Assembly (NCBI GenBank): GCA_902651635.1 | Contig: CACRSC010000011.1 | Span: forward strand, 557,855-621,854 | DNA: 64,000 bases | Reading direction: 5' to 3' | Origin: Mastigamoeba balamuthi | Taxonomy: Eukaryota > Evosea > Mastigamoebida > Mastigamoebidae | The notes under the pieces: model-generated | Told to the model about the DNA's origin: nothing | Database searches by the model: none | The model's input: only the letters and a program-made list of their open reading frames with translations | Shown: positions 46,535-58,343 of the stretch, in pieces | How positions within the stretch are numbered: position 1 is the stretch's first letter | How the letters are laid out: each line of letters starts with the position of its first letter | Position numbers and translations under genes: made by a program

Positions 46535-47724
46535 ATGTCCGAGGAGCCCGCAAGGAAAAGGGCCCGCGTTGTCGACGAGGAGCAAACCGCCGCCAGCACT
46601 TCTACCGCCGACCCCTCCGCAAGCGCCGTCCCCGCTCCCGCCGCACCGGTTGCCGCCGCCGCCGACGCGCGTGAGTCACCCGAGGCTTCTCCGGTGGCGC
46701 CCGCGGGCACAGAGAGCGAGAAGAAGGAGCCGCAGCCGCAGCCACAGCAGCACGCGGGCAGCAGCAGCAGCAGCAGCGGCAGGGCAGGCGTCGTACCCAT
46801 CGTGACCGAGGACGAGGTCGAGAGCGCCATCGCGCGCAACGAGGGGGAGATCGGCAGGCTGGAGATGGAGCTCACGGGGCTGCGCTCGCGCATCTGCGAG
46901 CGCGAGAAGGAGCTGGCGTGCCACATGCTGCTGAGCAACATGGTGCGCGCTCCCGCCGCCTCCGCCGCCGTCTCCTCCTCCGCCGTGCGCGCGCCCCCGG
47001 GGGCGAACCTGAACCGCCCACCCTCGCGCTGCAGTTGGACGAGTTCACAATGACGAGCACGGCGACGCAGAGCGTGATGCAGGAGGTGGCGAACATACTG
47101 CCGCCGGCGTGGCAGTGGCCCGAGGTCTGCTGCGCGCGTGTGACGCTGTTCTGCTGGGGCGAGGGCCCGGCGAGCGCCGACGGCGAGAAGGTCTGCACGT
47201 CGCGGTCGACAGAGACGTTCCGCGAGACGCAGTGGCGGCTGGCGTCGGACGTCTACGCGTCGTTCCCCGACCGCAGGCGCGTCGGCACCGTCGAGGTCTT
47301 CTACCTCGAGGAGCGCCCCGAGCGCGACGAGGGCCCGTTCCTCTCGGAGGAGCGCAACCTGCTCAACATCGTCGCCGAGCGCCTGGGCAAGTTCGTCAGC
47401 CAGAAGCTCGTCGAGGAGCAGATCTCGCGCATCACGGGGCTGCTGCACATCTGCTCGTGCTGCCGCGCGGTGCGCTCGCCGCCCTCGCTGCTCAGCACCA
47501 GCGCGCCGCGGGCCGACTCGCCGCCCGCCGCCTCGTCGTGGAGGCCCATCGACGTGTTCCTGCAGGAGCACTGCCCCATGCTGCAGTTCTCGCGCAGCAT
47601 CTGCCCCGCCTGCGCCTCGAGCATCTACGCCGGCGCCACCTCCGAGGCCGAGCAGGTCTCTGCGCAGCAGGGCGCCCTGATTGCCGCCCTCAACCCCAAC
47701 ACCAACCTGGCCATTCGAAAGTGA
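46535..47724 (+). CDS. GAF-like sensor protein with prokaryotic-type C-x2-C...C-x2-C motif
   Basis: ATG at 46535 (MSEEPARKRARVVDEEQ). The N-terminus is Ala/Pro-rich with a short coiled coil (VESAIARNEGEIGRLEMELT). After an intron (about 46941-47033) a GAF-like domain follows (VANILPPAWQWPEVCCARVT, FRETQWRLASDVYASFPDRR, GTVEVFYLEERPERDEGPFL, EERNLLNIVAERLGKFVS). It ends in ITGLLHICSCCRAVR ... WRPIDVFLQEHC ... FSRSICPACASSIY. That layout (sensor domain, then GLLPICxxCKxIR, W-x-x-hydrophobic, hE, S/F-S-x-x-hCPxC) is one I know from bacterial and archaeal signalling proteins. Basic residues near the N-terminus (RKRAR) could be a nuclear signal. The ligand and output are unknown; bacterial ancestry is inferred. 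Confidence 0.65.
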
Positions 47725-48131
47725 CCCTCAAAAAGAGCCCCTGCGATAGAGAGATGCCACCACGCCTTGACCGCCGTGGCCCCACCAAAGCGAACTCATG
47801 TACGATGCGAACAGGGGAGGGGGAAGAGGACTTGCTGGGCCCGTAAGATACCACGCGAGCCTGCACACCCTTAAAACACACTTTTTAAAAATGTCTCGGA
47901 CCATACTTTCCCGCACATCTCGCAGGCAAAAAATCAAGCGCCTGCCCATGCGCACAGACTGTTGTTAGCCTGAGGGACGCCACACCCCTCCTGCACTTCT
48001 GGTGGCCCGAGACGAAACAAACATGAAGTGAGAACCCATTTATAAACAAAAAAACCCCACAAAACCAAAATTTGAGATGCTCAGAGTTCTCCTTGTTGTT
48101 GCCTCAGGAGTCTTGGGGCAACTCAGCAGGG
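47725..48131. other. Convergent 3' spacer
   Basis: About 400 bases between the 3' ends of the GAF-like and Mei2-like genes. AT-rich runs (TTTATAAACAAAAAAACCCC near 48040) may serve polyadenylation. No gene is seen. Confidence 0.5.
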
Positions 48132-49372
48132 TCAGCGAGGCTGGGGAGGAAACAGCTGCTGGCTCGGGGCCCCCATGAACACGCCCCACCAGGCCACAGG
48201 AGCCCGCTGCTGCTGCTGCTGCATTACCATGCCTTGGTACCACTGCGCAAACGCCTGCGTCTGCATCCGCTCGGGCGGCACGTACTCGGGCACGGGGACT
48301 CCAGCGACGTCCGCCTCCACCTTGACGGCGCTCTGATACTGGGGCTCAGAGGGCCCGTCCTCAGTCTTCACCCTTGCGGTTCCACCCACGGGGCTCAGGC
48401 TCCGCTCGCGCCGATGCTGTCCCCTCTCATCCTCGCTTTTCGGCCTCAGCTCAGGGAGGTACCGAGGGTCCTGGGCCGCCTCCTCCTCGCGGAAGCTGGG
48501 GCCCAGGCCCAGATGCAATCTGTGCTCCTCGACCCACTCGACCAGCTCGGGCCGCGACCACGAGATGTGCCACCTACGCCACCCCGACGCCCACTGCTCC
48601 TCCCTGTCGTGCAGCGTCGCTATCGCGCACTCCGCCGCCCTGGTGTCGAAGTACTCGACCGCGTAGTACGCGTCCCTGCAGTCACAGCGGTGAGGGCAGG
48701 GCAGGGCGGGGAGGGTGATGATGAAGGGACCTGGACACCGGGCCGGGGATGGGGACAGAGCAGAACGTCCGTATGTCACCGCGGCTGGCCAGGGAAGAGC
48801 GCACGGCCCCCGCGAGGTCGTCGGGTGGGCGGTACAGGCCGCGCAGGACCACCTGGAGGAACCCGCGCGCGACCTCGGACTCGTCCTCGCGCCCGCTGCG
48901 CGACGGCAGCGAGTAGTGCACCGCTATCTGCGACAAGAACACTCAGGAGCAGCTCACACCACAAGCAGACAGTCGTGCCTCCCTCGAGTTGAGGGTGTAC
49001 TTGTCCAGCCTCTCCTTGGCCTCGCGGGCGCTCCTGATGTCGTACTGCGTGCGGGTTACCGTTCTTCCGAGTGGGGGGATACCCTCACGTAGGTGACGAA
49101 GCAGATGCCGCGCCGCGAGACGAGGTCGTAGAGGTGCTTGAGCTGCCCGAAAGCACCGAACAGCTCGCGCAGCTGCCACAGCGGGGCTTGGGCAGGAGGG
49201 GAGTTGTCAGGCCAATCGCGGAGGGCAGCGCTCAATTGAATTTCCCTCGCGACTGAGGGCACGCACTGGCGAACTCGATGTTCCTCACAAAGAGGACCCT
49301 CGACTCCCTCTCTGGCGGACGTGCTGTCTCGCGTCGCCACTCGCTCGGGAGGAACGCCGCCTGCGGCTGCAT
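48132..49372 (-). CDS. Mei2-like RNA-binding protein with two RRM-type domains
   Basis: ATG at 49372 (MQPQAAFLPSEWRRE). About four introns. The spliced reading gives RRM1 with RVLFVRNIEF, LWQLRELFGAFGQLKHLYDL, RGICFVTY and YDIRSAREAKERLDKY, then IAVHYSLPS. A linker and RRM2 follow: RGFLQVVLRGLYRPPDDL, DAYYAVEYFDTRAAECAIAT and WHISWSRPELVEW. The YDIRSA and EYFDTRAAE blocks and the I-x-H-Y-S-x-P ending of RRM1 are hallmarks of the Mei2-like family, which binds RNA in meiosis and development in yeast and plants. The C-terminal third RRM of Mei2 is absent; instead the protein ends with a Gln-rich tail (QGMVMQQQQQ). An internal exon near 48940-49010 has an uncertain 3' edge. Confidence 0.75.
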
Positions 49373-49629
49373 ACCCTGATCCGCGGGTCTCGCGTGCCAC
49401 ATTTGAGCCTACTGCCCGTGCCTGCGCTCACAATTGAATTTTTCTGCCCGCACTCAGGCTCCGATTCGTCTATCTCGGAGCTTTCCGCTGCGATACCAAG
49501 AACTATCGATTGGAGGGGCCTGCCACCTCCACTCCTCACGGTGCCCCCCCCTCTATGTTCCATTCGCTCCGCATTTCGACCCGAGGTATCCACACAACTC
49601 TATCAGCATCGGCTGTGCCGTGTACACCC
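49373..49629. promoter_or_regulatory. Short divergent promoter region
   Basis: Only about 260 bases separate the Mei2-like start (minus) from the MYND protein start (plus), so both promoters must lie here or overlap. No motif is clearly identified. Confidence 0.4.
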
Positions 49630-51010
49630 ATGTCGCATCACACGAGCCCCGCCCTCTGCGACGCCGCCTCTGTCCGCGACTCGCTCTCCCGCTTCGTCCC
49701 GCGCCTCTGCAACGTCTGCAAGTGCGATGCCCCCCGTCCCATCCCCTCCCCTCGCCCTCACGGCCCCTCGTGTGCCCCCCAGGAAGGGCGGCCCGCTGCC
49801 GAGCAGGCGCTGCAGCAGGTGCCGCTGTGTGTGGTACTGCAGCCGCGAGCACCAGCGGCTGGACTGGCCCCGCCACCGCCAGGTCTGCACGGCCCTCTTC
49901 TACGCGCTGCGGACGTCCTCCTCGGGCGACCCCGCGCTGCCCCCGGCCTCGTGGCCCGCGGTCCTCGCGCGCTGCCAGCGCTCGCTCGGGCGGAGTCTGA
50001 CGCGGCCCGAGCAGGACCTCGTCGCGCTGGCCCCGCGCTGCGCCATGCGGGGGTGCGGGGCGCTGCTGCTGGCGCCCTGGCGCTGCGCCCTCTTCTGCGC
50101 GCGCTGCGAGGTCGCCGCCTTCTGCAGCTCCGAGCACGCGCACGCGGCGGCCGCGGACCACCAGTGCCCCCAGAGGTCGCTGCTGGTCGCCTGCGAGCGC
50201 TCGCTGGCTGCGTCTGGCGGGCAGCTGGCGCCGTGCGTGCCGCAGACGGTGCGGCCCGTGTACCGCCCCATGTGCTCGTGGGCCGAGTACTTCGAGGCCC
50301 GCGGGATGCAGGACGCGCTCGGCAGGCCCGAGGCGCGCGCGATGGCCACGGAGCAGCTGTCGGGGCCGCTGACGGTCGTGCGCGCGCTCGAGGCCCTGCG
50401 GGGGCGCGAGTGGGTGCGGCGCGTCGTGCTCCTCGAGGTCCACGTCGCCAGCTGCGACCCGCCCAGCGACCTCCTGCCGCTGGCCAAGTACGAGGAGATC
50501 TCGCACCTGCTGCCCTCGCTCTGCAGGCTCATCGTCCGCTTCGTCGGCCCCAGCGTCCCTGTCTGTGCGCTCATGACCTCTTCGCCACCGCCGAGGCTCA
50601 GCGAGGGGCCCTGCCTAGTCGAGGAGGAGTGGAAGTGCTGCGAGGAGTGCGAGCGCAAGGGCAAACGGGCGGCGTTCTCGGGCCACGCGGCGCCGTACTA
50701 CGAGTTCCTCGGGCCCTCGCAGCGAGATCCAGACCTGCTGGTCGCGTTCAACAGCACGTGCCGCTGCGACACAGCATGGATGCCAACGCTGGAGTCCGTG
50801 GCGCGATCGCGAGTGGCCTGCGCGTTCACGACGACCTCCGAGTTGTCCGCGATGGCTGAAAACGCAATGATCTGGGCGGCCATGAGCGACATAAGGCACG
50901 TGGGTGACCCCACAGAGAATCCCTTCGCGTCACTGCGTCCACGCCAGGAGCCTCACAATGCCCGAGGGCTTCTGTACGCCAACAAGTACATCACTCTGTG
51001 CCCCCCCTGA
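49630..51010 (+). CDS. MYND zinc-finger protein, MSS51/ZMYND-like
   Basis: Exon 1 49630-49721 and exon 2 49783-51010; the donor GTGCGATG splits a Lys codon. The joined MYND finger reads CNVCKKGGPLPSRRCSRCRC, VWYCSREHQRLDWPRHRQVC, with the usual Cys after YCS-x2 replaced by His. A second Cys cluster follows (CAMRGCGALLL, CALFCARCEV). The C-terminal domain has YEEISHLLPSLCRLIVRFVG, GHAAPYYEFLG, PDLLVAFNS, WMPTLESV and ENPFASLRP, the arrangement of the translocation/splicing-suppressor-51 (MSS51) C-terminal domain found in ZMYND15/17-type proteins. Function in amoebae is unknown; MSS51 in yeast acts in mitochondrial COX1 expression. Confidence 0.8.
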
Positions 51011-51167
51011 GAAACTGTAATCATCGATCCTCCTTTTTCAGAATACCACTCACGATGATAGAAACATAGCGGCCATGTTCTTGATAGCAGCCCGCGAACG
51101 AGTGGGTGCTCCGGTTGTGCACATATCTCGGGATCAAAATCAGCGACAATTGATTTACTGGGGTACC

Positions 51168-51679
51168 ATGGCTGTGGCGGTGCACATGCGCGTCGGAGAG
51201 GATGGCGACGAGTTCACTCTGATGCGGGGGTGGACGACACAGTCTTCGACTTGAAGTTCTTCGTGATAACAGCGCACAAGGACCAGATTCCCCTGCACTG
51301 TGGCGCGCATCGACGTGTCACGTGGGGGGGGGGGGGGGGGGGGAACAGGAGGGCAACAAGGAGACCGAGGTGTTCGCTCCAGACAGGATCGTTCCCGGCG
51401 CGCATTACATCATGCGCTACCTGGAGGCCCTCCTGCTGGCGCAGGGTTGTGCCATCCCCAGTGCTCTAGCATACACTGACGCAATCCGTGGCAGTGGCAT
51501 TCAGGTTAACGGACAGCATCATGCCCGTGGACACCTTCAAGCTCGTGACGCAGGACGTCTTCTTTCATGAGTGGGCAACAGACAGAAGCAACTGGGAGGA
51601 GCGCATCAATGTCCTCTCTTGCCTCGTACCCGAGGACGTTGTTGCCCGCGTCTCCGTGGAGTTGATTCCACCCTTCTGA
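51168..51679 (+). CDS. Unknown short gene with a poly-G tract
   Basis: Pieces of one reading are visible: DTVFDLKFFVITAHKDQIPL (51232-51300), then after a G20 run NKETEVFAPDRIVPGAHYIM and RYLEALLLAQ. An intron (donor GTTGTG after 51449, containing CTGAC, acceptor GGCAG at 51497) leads to VAFRLTDSIMPVDTFKLVTQ, DVFFHEWATDRSNWEERINV and a stop at 51679. The start is uncertain (ATG at 51168 is one option), and the homopolymer may hide a frame error. No family is recognised. Confidence 0.35.
51324..51343. repeat. G20 homopolymer
   Basis: Twenty consecutive G residues on the plus strand inside an apparent reading frame; a possible sequencing-length error or a slippage-prone tract. Confidence 0.9.
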
Positions 51680-52036
51680 AATCTTAGACTTGCAACTGCT
51701 CGACATCGGCAACATAATCGAGAAGCGGGGTCCGGTGATGTAGCGGCGACCACAACTCATAGGGCTATCTGCCGCATGCTATTGACACACTCGGCTTTTT
51801 CTATACTTTCCGTAGTCGCCACAATCGCTGAGTAAGGACATCGATATTCAATCCGACAGAAGAGCTCTGCAATACAAACCGCCATAAGCATATCGTCCGC
51901 AATTGGTGGTTGGCGCCGCGGACAGCCGCCAACCACAGCAAGTGCATACAACACCCCCCAGATTCAGCTCTCCCACGCAGCACAAATCTCGCGGGGGGCA
52001 GAATCTCCCCAAACTCGAACAAAGCGCGGGCCCCGA
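51680..52036. other. Intergenic stretch
   Basis: About 360 bases of lower GC; no gene or motif recognised. It probably carries the promoter of the RIC1-like gene. Confidence 0.5.
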
Positions 52037-55000
52037 ATGTCGATCGCTGTGGGGTGGCCCTCGGTCTACTACGGCGTCGCCGCGCCCCCCGCGGGCCCCC
52101 GCGGCGACCCCGCGCGCATCCTGCAGGCGCTGCCCTCGCCGACCGGCCGCTACTTCGCCGTCCTGAGCACCACGCACCTCAGCGTCTGGGGCGCCCAGCA
52201 GGCAAGAGCGCCGCATCTCCACCGCATCCCCACCGTGTCTCACGGGCGCGTTCCAGAGCCGGCTGCTGCTCGACGCGGTGAGGATCGAGATGGACAGGGC
52301 GGCAGGGGACCCCGTGGGCATCGTGTGGGCGCCGCCGTCGCCGCACGCGACGGGCAACACGCTGGCGCTCTGCGTACGAGGAGGGGAAGATATTTCGGGG
52401 GATATCTCACCCTCTGCGCGGTGACCTGTGCAGAGCAGCAACGGGTGGGTGTACCTCTACGTCGTAGAGAGGAGCCCCGAGGGCGTCAAGGGCCGCACGA
52501 ACCCCACGCACGCGCACCCGCACCGCGTCACCGTCGCCCTCGACACGGAGAACGTCACCATGCGCGGCACCCGCATCACCTGGTGCCGATTCCACTTTTT
52601 CCGCGCTGTTGATGTGTCGCCCTGATTCCCGTATCTTTTCCGCAGCGTGGCGACCGTGGGCACGTCGGACGCCTTCATGATGGGCGCTGAGGACGGCGCG
52701 GTCGTCTGGGTGTCGTGGGACGGCGTCGTGCTGGGGAGCATGGCCGTGGCCGCCCCGGGGGGCGCCGGCGTGGGCCTCGTGCGCCTGGAGCAGTGCCCGG
52801 CCCTCGGCCTCGTCGCCGCCGTGTTCGCCGACGGCAGCTCCGTCCTCCTGACGCTCGACGTCCAGGAGGCCGTGCCCTCGCGGTCGCCCTCGCCGCTGGT
52901 CGTCCTGCCCCAGCAGCAGCAGCCCCAGGGGCCACCGCAGCCGCCGACTGTGCAGCTGCAGCCGAGGGCCTCTGTCGACGCCGGGGGCAGGGCCAAGAAG
53001 AGGCTGTTCCCCACGGCCCCAGCGAGCCAGTCCGTGCTCAAGTCCGCTGACAGCGTCTGCATCGCCTTCAACACCGCCTACAGGCTCGTCACGGTCGGCT
53101 GCAGAAAGTGCCCTCGGACCCCCCGCGTCGTCTCTGCCACGGTTTACCACGGGTTTTTCACGCGCTCGGGTGTGTTGCAGCGGCGACGTCGAGCTGTTCT
53201 CGACAGAGAGCGGGAAGCTGTGCAGGAGGTATACGCTGTCGCAGTGGGGGCTCGCCGAGAGCGTGACGGGCGCGGTGTCGGCGCTCGTCTGGAGCCCCGA
53301 CGGGTCCGTCCTCGCCGTCGGGTGGAGCAACTGCGGCCTCAGCATCTGGTCCCTCAACGGCTGCCGCCTGCACTGCAGCGCCACGACCGAGTGCGCGCAC
53401 CTCTCCGCCCGCGCCGCTCTCAACTCACGGCGCTGCCACGCAGCCAGGGCGGCACCGGCGAGGGAGAGCTGCTGCGCTTCGGGACCGAGGCCCTTGTCCG
53501 TAGCCCTTTGGCCCGCCGCCTCCGCTCGCTGAACTGTGCCTGCGGCAGTGCTGGGTGTCGAACGGCTACTCGCTGGTCGTGTGCGAGCGCGGGAGGCCGC
53601 AGAACATCGTCGACGTGCCGTTCTTCCGGTGTGCCGCGTCGAGCACGTGCTCGATGCACTCGTGCGAGCGCGCGGCGCTGGTGTCGCAGGACCGCATCGC
53701 GCTGCTGACGCACAGGATCACGTCGCAGAACTCCTCGTACGAGTCCCCGTTCATCTGGACGCACCTGCTCGTCCCGCAGACGTACCTCGCGGAGAACTGG
53801 CCCGTCAAGGTAACCCTGGACGGGGCTGCTGTCCCACCTCACACACACACTATCACAACCGAGCAACGCAGATGGTGTCGATGGACAGCTCCGGGCAGCA
53901 TCTTGCAGTCGCGGGGACGCGTGGGGCTGCCGTGTACAACTGCGGCAGGTCGACGTGGAAGCTGTTCGGGGACCGCTCGGAGGAGCTGTCGATACGGTGC
54001 TGCGGACTGTGCTGGTTCCAGGACATCCTCGTCATCGCCAACGCCCTGCCCGGCGGCAAATACGAGGCACGCGGCCCTCGCACGCTCGCACGCCCCTCCG
54101 GCTTTACTGACTGCCTCCGAAGCTGCTGTTCTTCCCCGCGGACCACCTCGCCACCAGCAGCCTGCTAGCCAGGACAGACCTCCCCAAGAAGCCCGCGTTC
54201 ATCGACTGTAACAGCGCGTTCCTCGTCGCCATCTCGGCGGACTACTTCCTGTACCAGTTCCACCTGATGACACAGTCCGAGGACAACGGTCCGCTCCCTC
54301 GCTACCCCCTCCCTCCTCTCTCGCCCGCGGGGGAGCTCACCACAGCGCCGCCCGGGGTGCAGTGGTCAAGTCGATCGAGATCACCAAGATCAAGCAGATG
54401 TCGATGGCCTTTGAGAAGCCGCCCATCACGATGGCGCTGCTGCCTCCGGACACGTTCTTTGCGGTCTCGCCCGCCATGTCGCCGCACATCTCGCTGTCCA
54501 AGAGCTCCGTGTCGTCGCCGCCCCCGCTGAGCCTCTCGGGCTCGCCGTGCATGCGGCGCTCGTCGTCGCCCCCGCTGCTGTCGCCCTCGCCCGTCAGCAC
54601 GCTCGCCAGCAGCCCGGGGCTCAACGCGCTGGCCTCTGCGACGCGCGTGCTCGTGCTCGACTGCGACGGCGTGCTCTCGCTGCGCGACACGGCCGAGGGC
54701 AAGCACATCGTGCTCGGCGACAACATCGAGCAGTTCTGGACGCAGAGGGGCGCCGTGTGGGCCTACGGTGGCGGCGGCCTGCAGATGTGGTACCTCACCA
54801 GCGCGCTGCTCGTCGGTGGCGCCGCGCCCGCGCCGGTCAGCGTCATCCAGCGCGGCCAGCTCGGCGAGTTCGACGACGAGGTCTACCCCGTCGGCGTCGT
54901 CGCTGACCTCGGGGCCGTCGTGGGCGTCGCGCAGCTCAGCGAGCCGTTCCGCCTGCCCGGGGCCACCACAGCGGTTCCCGCTCCCCCTCCGCAGCCCGCG

Positions 55001-55855
55001 GTCCCGCACTTCACTCCGCAGACAAAGGTACGCAGCCTACAACTGCAAGGACTTCGCTGGGGCACCGCCCCGGCTCTGACACAGCTCCTGCCCAGTCGCA
55101 CCCGTTCCTGCACAGCCTCTTGTTCGAGTCGCTGGCCACTGGCGGCGTGGCGGGGGCGGTGACCGTGGCTAAGAGGTTCAGGGCGAGCCCCTTCATCAGC
55201 CACTCGCTCGAGCTGATGCTCTTCGAGGCCCTCGAGGTGCCGCGCGCAGCACGTGCACACGCACTAACAGCCCTGCCCTGACCCGTGTGAGTGCAGTCCA
55301 AGAGCGACGACAGGATGGCGTCGGTGGTCAAGTTCCTGCGCAGGTTCACGGAGTACGACAGGCTGGTCATGCGGTGCGCGCGCAAGGTCGACGTCAGCGC
55401 GTGGGGCAGGCTGTTCAGCTTCGCGGGGAACCCCACGGACCTCTTCCAGAGCCGCCTCGACGCGGGCGACCTGCACACAGCGGCGTCGTACCTGCGCATC
55501 GTCCTCGAGACCGCCGGCGAGCAGGTGAGCATGGCGCAGGCCGCGAAGCTGCTGGCGCTGGCGCTGCAGAAGAACGACACGGAGCTCGCGGTCGACGTCA
55601 TCAGGTTCGGGCGACCGCTCAACAGCCCCATCGCCAGCACCATGCCGCCGGTACGCGCCACAGATCTCGTCATCCCCCGAGAGACACTCTTGAGCTCAAG
55701 CTGTGATGGGGCCACAGCCTGCACAGGTGCCGCTGAGGGGAGAGCTCGAGGCTGTGGTGTCGGAGAGGCTCAACGCTCTGCGCCAGGGCGGCCACGGCAC
55801 CGAGGTCACGTCGCTGGAGCGCCTCGTGGCACGCGCAACGGCACTGCCACGCTGA
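52037..55855 (+). CDS. RIC1-like WD-repeat protein (RAB6A-GEF complex partner 1 homologue)
   Basis: ATG at 52037 (MSIAVGWPSVYYGVAAP). Around 12 exons. The N-terminal half is a beta-propeller: LPSPTGRYFAVLSTTHLSVW, VATVGTSDAFMMGAEDGAVV, FSTESGKLCRRYTLSQWGLA, SALVWSPDGSVLAVGWSNCG and LSIWSLNGCRLHCSATT, with a Pro/Gln-rich insertion. The central part (RIALLTHRITSQNSSYESPF, YLAENWPVK, RCCGLCWFQDILVIAN) and C-terminal RIC1 domain (HPFLHSLLFESLATGGVAGA, SHSLELMLFEALE, FLRRFTEYDRLVMRCARKVD, ASYLRIVLETAGE) match the RIC1 family, which with RGP1 activates RAB6/Ypt6 at the Golgi. A Ser-rich low-complexity insertion (54480-54630) is lineage-specific. The stop is at 55853-55855. Confidence 0.85.
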
Positions 55856-56404
55856 CCCACGGGAGTGGCGCACATGAGCGCCAACCGGAGCCACATTGGT
55901 AACAAGACCCTCGTTAGTGATTACTCGGGAATTTTTCGTAGTGTGCTGATCTCATCGCCTGTCTCGAATTCAAGTGATTAATCTGTGTAGGCAGTTTTGC
56001 GTGCTCCAGCCACGAATCATGGCATCTCGTGTCGTTGTTCTCTCGACAGGGCCTCACGGGGGTAGGGTGTAATGGGCTCATAACAGCGATCCCAGTGATC
56101 CGCACTTCTGCTTTGCGTGCGTCGAGGCTGTTCCTGAAGTGCACGGGGAGTGGTACTCGACGCCAGGGCACTGTAATGCCTCAGAGGAGACATCCTCGCT
56201 AGAGCTCTCACAGTCACCGTTCCATGATGAGGAGGCCAGGAGAGGTATGGTCATCTCATTGGTTTCCGACTCCGCAAAGAGTGTGCTCGCCGCAGCATCG
56301 ATGGTCGGATGGATTCCTGAAGCGGGCATAGGCCCCGTCGGATCACCGTGCAGACAGATACGGACAAGCAGAGATCCGCACTCCGCCTTCTGGAGGTTCG
56401 GCGG
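55856..56404. other. Convergent 3' spacer
   Basis: About 550 bases between the RIC1-like and arrestin-like genes. No gene is supported; short frames on both strands lack any domain. Confidence 0.5.
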
Positions 56405-58343
56405 TCAGCTGGATGGTTCGAACATCACAGAACTCACATCGGGATTGGTGACGGAAAGCCACTGGAGAACCTGTGTTTCTGGGGGGATACGGCTGAGGTC
56501 AACGTTGGCGCATCCGATGTAGTGGTCCCACAGCAGATTCTTGTCCCACACATACACGGCAACGTTGTTCCTTGTCTCCAGGCCACTGCGCAGCCGAAAC
56601 GTGTTCCCGTCAACCGAGGTCCACACAGGGTTCTGGGTCTTCTTCTTTGCCCCAGTCTTGATGGCCCGGGCATGCGAGGTGGCCCAGTCCACAACGCAGC
56701 AGTACGGATCCGGTGCTCCTCCCCCTTTGGCCAGCAGCCCCGCCCCGCTGAGCACCGTCACGTCCAGCGTCGCGTTGCGGATGCTCGCTGCTGCGGGTCT
56801 GCGGCCCTCAGGCGGGCGAGGGTCTGTCCATGACGTGGTTCCGTTGACGTGGTCGATGAAGTACTCCTCGTCCCCGTCTGTGAGGGCTCTCGTCCATCCC
56901 TCAGGCAGAGTAATGCTGTCCCAGAGCGGGTAGCGGAGCCCGTTGGGATGCCCGCCAGCACTGTAGCTGCAGGTCCGCGTGATGTGGTTGAGGTACACAG
57001 CCCCGGACTCAGCGCGGACCTGATCCCATCCTGGGGGGCACTGGGGACTTCGGGCGTAGATGGGAGGAGGGCTGCGATGTGTCCCCAGAAACTCGACAGG
57101 CGAACCGAAGTCTCTGGGCATCTTGAGCGCCTTGGATAGTGCTGTCAGCACACAAGCAGGTGTCCCGAGTGGGGAGATCAAGGCGAGCGGAACGACCAGA
57201 CGGACTTTGCGACATGCAGATCCCGCATCTGCCTCAATGACTGTGGAAGAGAGAGGGCGGGGAAGAGGTCAGGAAACTGTAAGAGTCGTCTTGGCTAGTA
57301 ATAATACCGAGCTGGTTCTTCCACTGCAGGTAATCAACAGCGACGTCTGGCATTGCGGCTGCTGGCACAGCCACGTCAACCTGAGATCAGAGATCAGGAG
57401 AAGCCGATGAAAACTGTTGGCCTCACCGTGGTGTTGAGGACTGAACCCGCCTTTACAAGCGGGAGAGTTTCCGTCGAGTACACCGCACGAACGACACAGT
57501 TCTCGAACTCGTGGCGACCGATGAGAGTGACCCTGGCCTGGGCGATGTCCCTCGCGCCCTCGCCTGCGTTGCTGACCGTGATCCTGGCTCTCACAACCGA
57601 CCCGATGGCAGCGACGCTGTTCACGTTGCACGTGACCGCCACACCGTCTGGATTCGGGTCCGACTGGACGATGGTGCGCTCCTGCGTGACTGCCGCGTTG
57701 TTGGCCACGACCACGAATGGCACCTCCTCGCTCCACGCGTCCCTCTGGCGGGTGATGTGCTCTGAGTCGTGCCGTCTCTCGGAATTCGCAGCACAATAAA
57801 GCCTACCTTTCCGTTGGCGAAGTGCACACGGGCCCTCACATAATAAACGAGGTGCTCCAGCCCTGTGCGGGACCGTATGCTGACAGGCAGGTCCTCGGGC
57901 AGCGCACAGCGGAACGGCAGCAGGTGACGCCCCGGCGGGAACTCGGTCAGGGAGCCCGCACCGACGTATCTGAAAAGTACGTCAGAGGAGCCACGTGACC
58001 GAAAACGACACACCGGGGAGGGGATACAATTGTGCACGAAATGCGAGAAAAGTAGAAGGGAAATGACAAGACGGGAGCAGCTGTACCTCGACTCATCGTA
58101 GCACTGAGCCGGAGGGGACATGGTGTAAAACGTTGTGCGCTCAACCCAGTCGATTCCCGCGGCGCAGATGCGGTCGCAGCTGGGCGTGACGGTGGTGTGT
58201 ACCATCGCCTCCCCCCGGACAGACACCTCGACGGGACCGACGACGGCTGTTGGGCGAGTGCAGCTGATGCACACGACGCCCGTGACGGGTTCCGCTGTGG
58301 TCACTGCCTTGTGCGTGAGCTGCGTGGTCACGACGAACCCCAT
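56405..58343 (-). CDS. Arrestin-like protein with two WW domains and a C2 domain
   Basis: ATG at 58343 (MGFVVTTQLTHKAVTTAEPV). The arrestin fold is suggested by the N-terminal strands (VTGVVCISCTRPTAVVGPVE, VSVRGEAMVH), GRHLLPFRCALPEDLPVSIR and YYVRARVHF, then after an intron VPFVVVANNAAVTQ, GVAVTCNVNSVAAIGSVVRA and ARVTLIGRHEFENC, with a last strand set ending in KVRLVVPLALISPLG near 57190. Two WW domains follow: PPGWDQVRAESGAVYLNHIT and LPEGWTRALTDGDEEYFIDH. The C-terminal C2 domain has LDVTVLSGAGLLAKGGGAPD, PYCCVVDW, TQNPVW and VYVWDKNLLWDHYIG. Amoebozoan arrestin-domain proteins often carry extra membrane-binding domains; this order is one I do not know. A role as an adaptor at membranes, binding PPxY ligands through WW, is inferred. 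Confidence 0.8.
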
